Shown: in pieces, positions 61,035-64,000 of the stretch
Layout: each line of letters opens with the position of its first letter
How positions within the stretch are numbered: position 1 is the stretch's first letter
Source of the DNA: Oscillospiraceae bacterium
GTDB lineage: Bacteria > Bacillota > Clostridia > Oscillospirales > Ruminococcaceae
Direction of reading: 5' to 3'
Assembly: GCA_021200565.1 (NCBI GenBank)
Contig: JAJQGJ010000002.1
Location: forward strand, 37,351 to 101,350
Length of the DNA: 64,000 bases
The notes under the pieces: model-generated
The model's input: the letters and a program-made list of their open reading frames with translations, nothing else
Databases searched by the model: none
Told to the model about the DNA's origin: nothing
Program-made: the position numbers and the translations under genes

Positions 61035-62435
61035 TTAAGCCGTTATATCATCAAGCCCAATCAATATAATTCGGCTGTTATTTTTTGCTTCTTCTATAAG
61101 CGAGTCACTGAAACCGCTCTTTGAGAAAAGCATATAATAGCCTGTTTTTACGTCCTTTGAAAACACAGTCGCACTCTCTTTGAGCTTATTGAGAACCGCT
61201 AGTGTCATAATCTCATTCCGCCATTTACATTCGCAGAAGATATAATCGATGCCATCACGTGCGATTAAATCGATCTCAACCTGGGTGTGAGTTTTTTCAC
61301 TCGAGTGTCCCCACCATCTGCCAATAGACGTGAACATTATCGGAAGCTCGCCCAGAGAATTCTTTCTGAGAAGATACTCCATACAAATCCTCTCGAATAC
61401 TATCCCCATATATTCGTTATAGCTTGGCACAAATCTTCTCTTGTAAACCGCCTCGCTCGCTCCGGTTTCGATAAGTGTCCTGTTCGGGAACACATATCTG
61501 TACCAGAATCTGAACATGAGGTCGGATATTCCGTAAATTGTTTTTCGGGAATTATCTTTTTCGCCAAATGGCGTTTCTTTGTAGAGAATTCCCAAATCAC
61601 AGAGTATACTGATATATCTCAGGCACTTTGCGGGCTCCTCGCCTATCTTTGTGGCAATTTCATTGCTTTTTGTGGCTCCACTGGCGATAGCCTCGATAAT
61701 GGAGCTGTAAACACCCGGCTCGACCACCTCCTGCCGAAGAAGCAACAGTGGCTCTTCATAGAGATAGGCAGTCGTTTTTAAGAATTCGTGCTTGATATTC
61801 TCCTCAAAAGATTTTGAATTGTCAATATGGGAAAGGTAAAGTGGAGTGCCGCCAAATGCTCCATAGAGCATAAGCTTCTCTTCATCGGAAAAGCCGTTCA
61901 TATATTCAAGGCTGGTCTTATAGTCAAACGTTTTCATGTGGAGCTGACCTGTACGCCTGCCAAAAAGCGGACTTTTCGAGCCCAAAACCTCTTTCTCCAT
62001 GAAGCCCATATAGCTCCCGCAGAGAACCAAAAAGAGCTTGCCATACTGAAGCTTGTGATCAATAAGATGCTGAAGCTCCGAAAGAAGAGACATATCTTTC
62101 CTGCAAAGATACGGAAACTCATCCAGCACCAGGACAAGCCGGTTATCGCCCTGCCGATTGTCGATATAGGTAATAGCATTTTCCCATGAGGAAAACGGCT
62201 CAAGAGTTGTCTCACCATAGTAGCTGAAAACGGTATCGGAAAACTTTTCAAGATTCAGCTTGCGATTGCTCTGCTCAGCCGAATAAAATATCGAAGGCTT
62301 ATCCTTACAGAATTCATTTAAAAGCGTTGTTTTTCCGACTCGCCTGCGACCATAGAGGACAAACATCTGAAATTTATTCTCACGGTACAGTTCATTCAGG
62401 CTCGCAAGTTCTCTTTCTCTGCCTATGAATGTCAT
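61035..62435 (-). CDS. DUF234-type ATPase (archaeal-type AAA with C-terminal nuclease-like domain)
   Basis: 466 residues from the ATG at 62435, 8 bases behind GGAGG. Start pattern [17 protein letters not shown], Walker [13 protein letters not shown] (about 29-40), Walker [12 protein letters not shown] (about 105) and [16 protein letters not shown] winged helix lies near 265-320 ([20 protein letters not shown]), then the DUF234 PD-(D/E)XK-like end [20 protein letters not shown] (about 395-415). Such proteins are solitary, frequent in Clostridia and archaea, and of unknown role. The promoter is a consensus one overlaid by palindromes, suggesting autoregulation by its winged helix. Insertion upstream of guaA may place guaA under the same promoter. 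Confidence 0.88.
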   Translation of the reverse strand: MTFIGRERELASLNELYRENKFQMFVLYGRRRVGKTTLLNEFCKDKPSIFYSAEQSNRKLNLEKFSDTVFSYYGETTLEPFSSWENAITYIDNRQGDNRLVLVLDEFPYLCRKDMSLLSELQHLIDHKLQYGKLFLVLCGSYMGFMEKEVLGSKSPLFGRRTGQLHMKTFDYKTSLEYMNGFSDEEKLMLYGAFGGTPLYLSHIDNSKSFEENIKHEFLKTTAYLYEEPLLLLRQEVVEPGVYSSIIEAIASGATKSNEIATKIGEEPAKCLRYISILCDLGILYKETPFGEKDNSRKTIYGISDLMFRFWYRYVFPNRTLIETGASEAVYKRRFVPSYNEYMGIVFERICMEYLLRKNSLGELPIMFTSIGRWWGHSSEKTHTQVEIDLIARDGIDYIFCECKWRNEIMTLAVLNKLKESATVFSKDVKTGYYMLFSKSGFSDSLIEEAKNNSRIILIGLDDITA

Positions 62436-62454
62436 TGCCGGCACCTCCTAGCTA

Positions 62455-62488
62455 ATTAAATCCGGATTTAATAAATCTAGGTTTAATT
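62455..62488 (-). promoter_or_regulatory. Tandem palindromic operator before the DUF234 ATPase gene
   Basis: A perfect 18-bp palindrome ATTAAATCC-GGATTTAAT (62455-62472) is followed by an imperfect copy, AATAAATCTAGGTTTAAT (about 62470-62487), which overlaps the -10. Two such sites between promoter and ribosome binding site indicate tight repression. Confidence 0.65.
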
Positions 62489-62514
62489 ATACTGCGAGAC
62501 AAAAGACTTGTCAA
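62486..62514 (-). promoter_or_regulatory. Consensus promoter of the DUF234 ATPase gene
   Basis: TTGACA (62509-62514), 17 bp, TATAAT (62486-62491) on the minus strand. The -35 overlaps the stop codon of the capA-like gene. Confidence 0.85.
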
Positions 62515-63794
62515 GAGTCATTTTCAGAAATTTCAGTTTCCTCTTCATCCACCACAAAATACATCACCCCGTCATCATCGAACTGCACGCCATAGCCTTC
62601 GCAGAGTTCATTCATGAGGTCGATTATCTGGCGGTATCTTGAGGAATATGTACCCTCGCCCTCAGCAAGAAGATAGACCTTATAGTTCTTGATGAAAAGT
62701 GGATTTATCGTGAGGGACTTGAAGCCGTCCTTATCGACGGTGATGTTGAAAATGCAGGTGAGCCCGTCGATGTCGTCGTCGACGTGCCAGAAGATGAGGT
62801 TGCCGATGCTATAGAAAATCGGCTTGCCATTATAGAATTCTATCGGCTGCAGAGTGTGCGAATGCCCGCCGATTACGATGTCTGCGCCGTTGTCGATGAG
62901 TGCACGCCCGAGCTCTTTCTGATAGGAGGTGACGTCGAAGGTCTCCTCCGTTCCGCAGTGCATGAAGACGATGAGAACATCGACCTCGGAGTCGTATTCA
63001 GCGATTTTCGCAAGGAAGTCTTGAGTCCGCTCGTCGTCCATGCTGTAGATCATGTTGATTCCGGCGTGATCTTCACTTGCGGCACAGCTTGACGAAAGAT
63101 ATACCTTATTGCATCCGACAAAGCCGATTGTGACGCCGTTTACCTCTTTTATGAGAAGACCCTCAGCCTCATCCTCATCGTTGCCGGCTCCGAAGTATTC
63201 GATTCCATATTCGGTGAGGTTCGAGAAGGTGTTCAGAAGCGCATCATAGCCGAAGTCACGGACGTGGTTGTTTGCAAGATTCACAATGTCGATTCCGGCA
63301 TTCACAAAGCCCTCAAGCATTTCTGGAGGGGTGCGGAAGCCGTAGCCCTCTGGCTTCTCCGATTCGCCTGTGTCGCTGACGCAGGTTTCAAGGTTGACTA
63401 TGGCAATATCAGCAGCATTGAATATGTCGCTGACCTCATTCCATGGATAGTCGACTCCCCACCTGTAGCATGCGTCGGCGAATTCAGAATCTATCGAGGT
63501 GTCGCCGCCAATGGCGATGACCACTTCGCCGCTTTCAGGCTCTTCTTCCTCAGGGATCTCTTCTGTAGTCGCCTCGGTGCTGACGGTTGTCGGAACGGTT
63601 GTGACCTCGGTAGCCGCAGTTGTGGCTTCCGTCACGGAGGTGACCTCCGGCTCGTCTTCAGTTGCAAGTGTAACGCCCGGTGAAGCCGTCTCCACCCCGT
63701 CATCCCGGAAAGCACTTATAGCAACCCCGGCAATGACAGCAAGCATGAAAGCAAGGGTGAATATGATAATTATGATGCGGTGGGTTTTGGACAT
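62511..63794 (-). CDS. CapA-family (poly-gamma-glutamate capsule-type) membrane-anchored metallophosphatase-like protein
   Basis: 427 residues. An N-terminal TM anchor (IIIIIFTLAFMLAVIAGVAI) is followed by a Thr/Glu-rich linker (about 35-85) and the PGA_cap domain: VIAIGGDTSID (metal Asp), ADIAIVNLETCVSD (Asn-Leu-Glu), NLANNHVRDFG (Asn-His), VFMHCGTEE and DIVIGGHSHTLQP (His pair), and YSIGNLIF. The fold is a calcineurin-like phosphoesterase, anchored outside the membrane. Isolated CapA homologues often lack other capsule genes, as here, so the substrate is unknown. SD AGGAG precedes the ATG. Confidence 0.9.
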   Translation of the reverse strand: MSKTHRIIIIIFTLAFMLAVIAGVAISAFRDDGVETASPGVTLATEDEPEVTSVTEATTAATEVTTVPTTVSTEATTEEIPEEEEPESGEVVIAIGGDTSIDSEFADACYRWGVDYPWNEVSDIFNAADIAIVNLETCVSDTGESEKPEGYGFRTPPEMLEGFVNAGIDIVNLANNHVRDFGYDALLNTFSNLTEYGIEYFGAGNDEDEAEGLLIKEVNGVTIGFVGCNKVYLSSSCAASEDHAGINMIYSMDDERTQDFLAKIAEYDSEVDVLIVFMHCGTEETFDVTSYQKELGRALIDNGADIVIGGHSHTLQPIEFYNGKPIFYSIGNLIFWHVDDDIDGLTCIFNITVDKDGFKSLTINPLFIKNYKVYLLAEGEGTYSSRYRQIIDLMNELCEGYGVQFDDDGVMYFVVDEEETEISENDS

Positions 63795-63849
63795 GTTGGC
63801 TCCTATCTGAAGGCAAGCTGTCGCCTGCCGATAACTTTCTTTGTCCTAT

Positions 63850-63878
63850 ATTTTAGCACATCGTCGGCTGTTTGTCTA
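63850..63878 (-). promoter_or_regulatory. Promoter of the CapA-family gene
   Basis: TAGACA (63873-63878), 17 bp, TAAAAT (63850-63855) on the minus strand, about 55 bp before the start codon. Confidence 0.5.
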
Positions 63879-63894
63879 TGCTTTTTCAATCAAA

Positions 63895-63919
63895 AAAGCC
63901 TCCCGAAAAAGGAGGCTTT
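63895..63919 (-). terminator. Intrinsic terminator between the right-end gene and capA-like gene
   Basis: AAAGCCTCC (63895-63903) pairs perfectly with GGAGGCTTT (63911-63919). On the minus strand it is followed by TTTTTTG. It ends the gene that enters at the right edge. Confidence 0.75.
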
Positions 63920-63929
63920 GTAAAATCGT

Positions 63930-63998
63930 CTATTCTCCCTCAAAATGCACCGTAAACTCCGACTGGTAGTCGTAGTACTTTTCAAGGGTTATCTCGTT
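63930..63998 (-). CDS. C-terminal tail of a gene entering from the right edge
   Basis: On the minus strand 22 codons (NEITLEKYYDYQSEFTVHFE and GE) lead to a TAG at 63930-63932, followed 10 bp later by a terminator. The frame is open to the window edge. Too short to identify. Confidence 0.45.
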   Translation of the reverse strand, partial: NEITLEKYYDYQSEFTVHFEGE

Positions 63999-64000
63999 CC

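Noticed and set aside
1..64000. tRNA, rRNA genes and insertion sequences
   Set aside because: I saw no cloverleaf, rRNA segment or transposase with terminal repeats anywhere in the window.

Overview
The window looks like a piece of a gut-type Clostridia chromosome (Oscillospiraceae/Ruminococcaceae or Lachnospiraceae-like). The basis is AGGAGG-type ribosome binding sites, several near-perfect TTGACA-17-TATAAT promoters, a BspA-type leucine-rich surface protein, DUF4143/DUF234/AAA-PDDEXK ATPases of the kind common in these bacteria, and a GMP synthase gene (guaA) used as an integration site. All family names come from reading motifs by eye; no database search was run.

Region 1 (1-8.4 kb): the end of a DUF4143 ATPase; a large secreted BspA-like leucine-rich-repeat protein whose 5' leader is structured and ends in a textbook intrinsic terminator before the start codon (a possible riboswitch or attenuator); then decayed pieces of mobile elements (a replication-initiator helix-turn-helix relic, a small Cys-rich protein, a frameshifted helix-turn-helix protein) around an intact AAA-PDDEXK protein. 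Region 2 (8.4-11.6 kb): an McrBC type IV restriction pair, with an EVE-like reader domain in McrB and a 17-codon upstream ORF coupled to mcrB.

Region 3 (11.7-30.3 kb) is the most unusual part. One operon on the minus strand starts from a strong promoter with a perfect palindrome at its start point. It encodes a secreted, membrane-anchored von Willebrand A protein, a tubulin/FtsZ-like GTPase of about 1160 residues, a membrane coiled-coil protein, a 1427-residue membrane protein ending in a zinc ribbon and a zincin-type protease domain, an FtsK/SpoIIIE-type ATPase, two small helical proteins, and a two-TM RCK ion-channel protein of CASTOR/POLLUX type. I infer a membrane-spanning machine, either for secretion or for sensing and defence.

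Region 4 (30.4-39.0 kb): a seven-gene type I restriction-modification operon (HsdS-like half protein, HsdM, DUF5343, HEPN protein, HsdS, HsdR, YgjP-like metallopeptidase) driven by a consensus promoter overlapping an inverted repeat. A divergent DEDDh exonuclease follows.

Region 5 (40.17-59.48 kb) is a mobilizable genomic island inserted at the 3' end of guaA. It is bounded by an exact 12-bp direct repeat that encodes the last three guaA codons and stop. It carries integrase, excisionase, a MobC-like protein, a RepA-like ATPase, a MobV relaxase, an oriT-like repeat cluster and a XRE regulator. The cargo is an AlbA/Schlafen-type regulator, a second complete type I system, an SF1 helicase, a DUF1016 nuclease and a Shedu-like nuclease. 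Region 6 (59.5-64 kb): guaA, a DUF234 ATPase with its own operator-covered promoter, a CapA-family protein and the tail of one further gene. Overall the window is a defence island beside a guaA integration hotspot.
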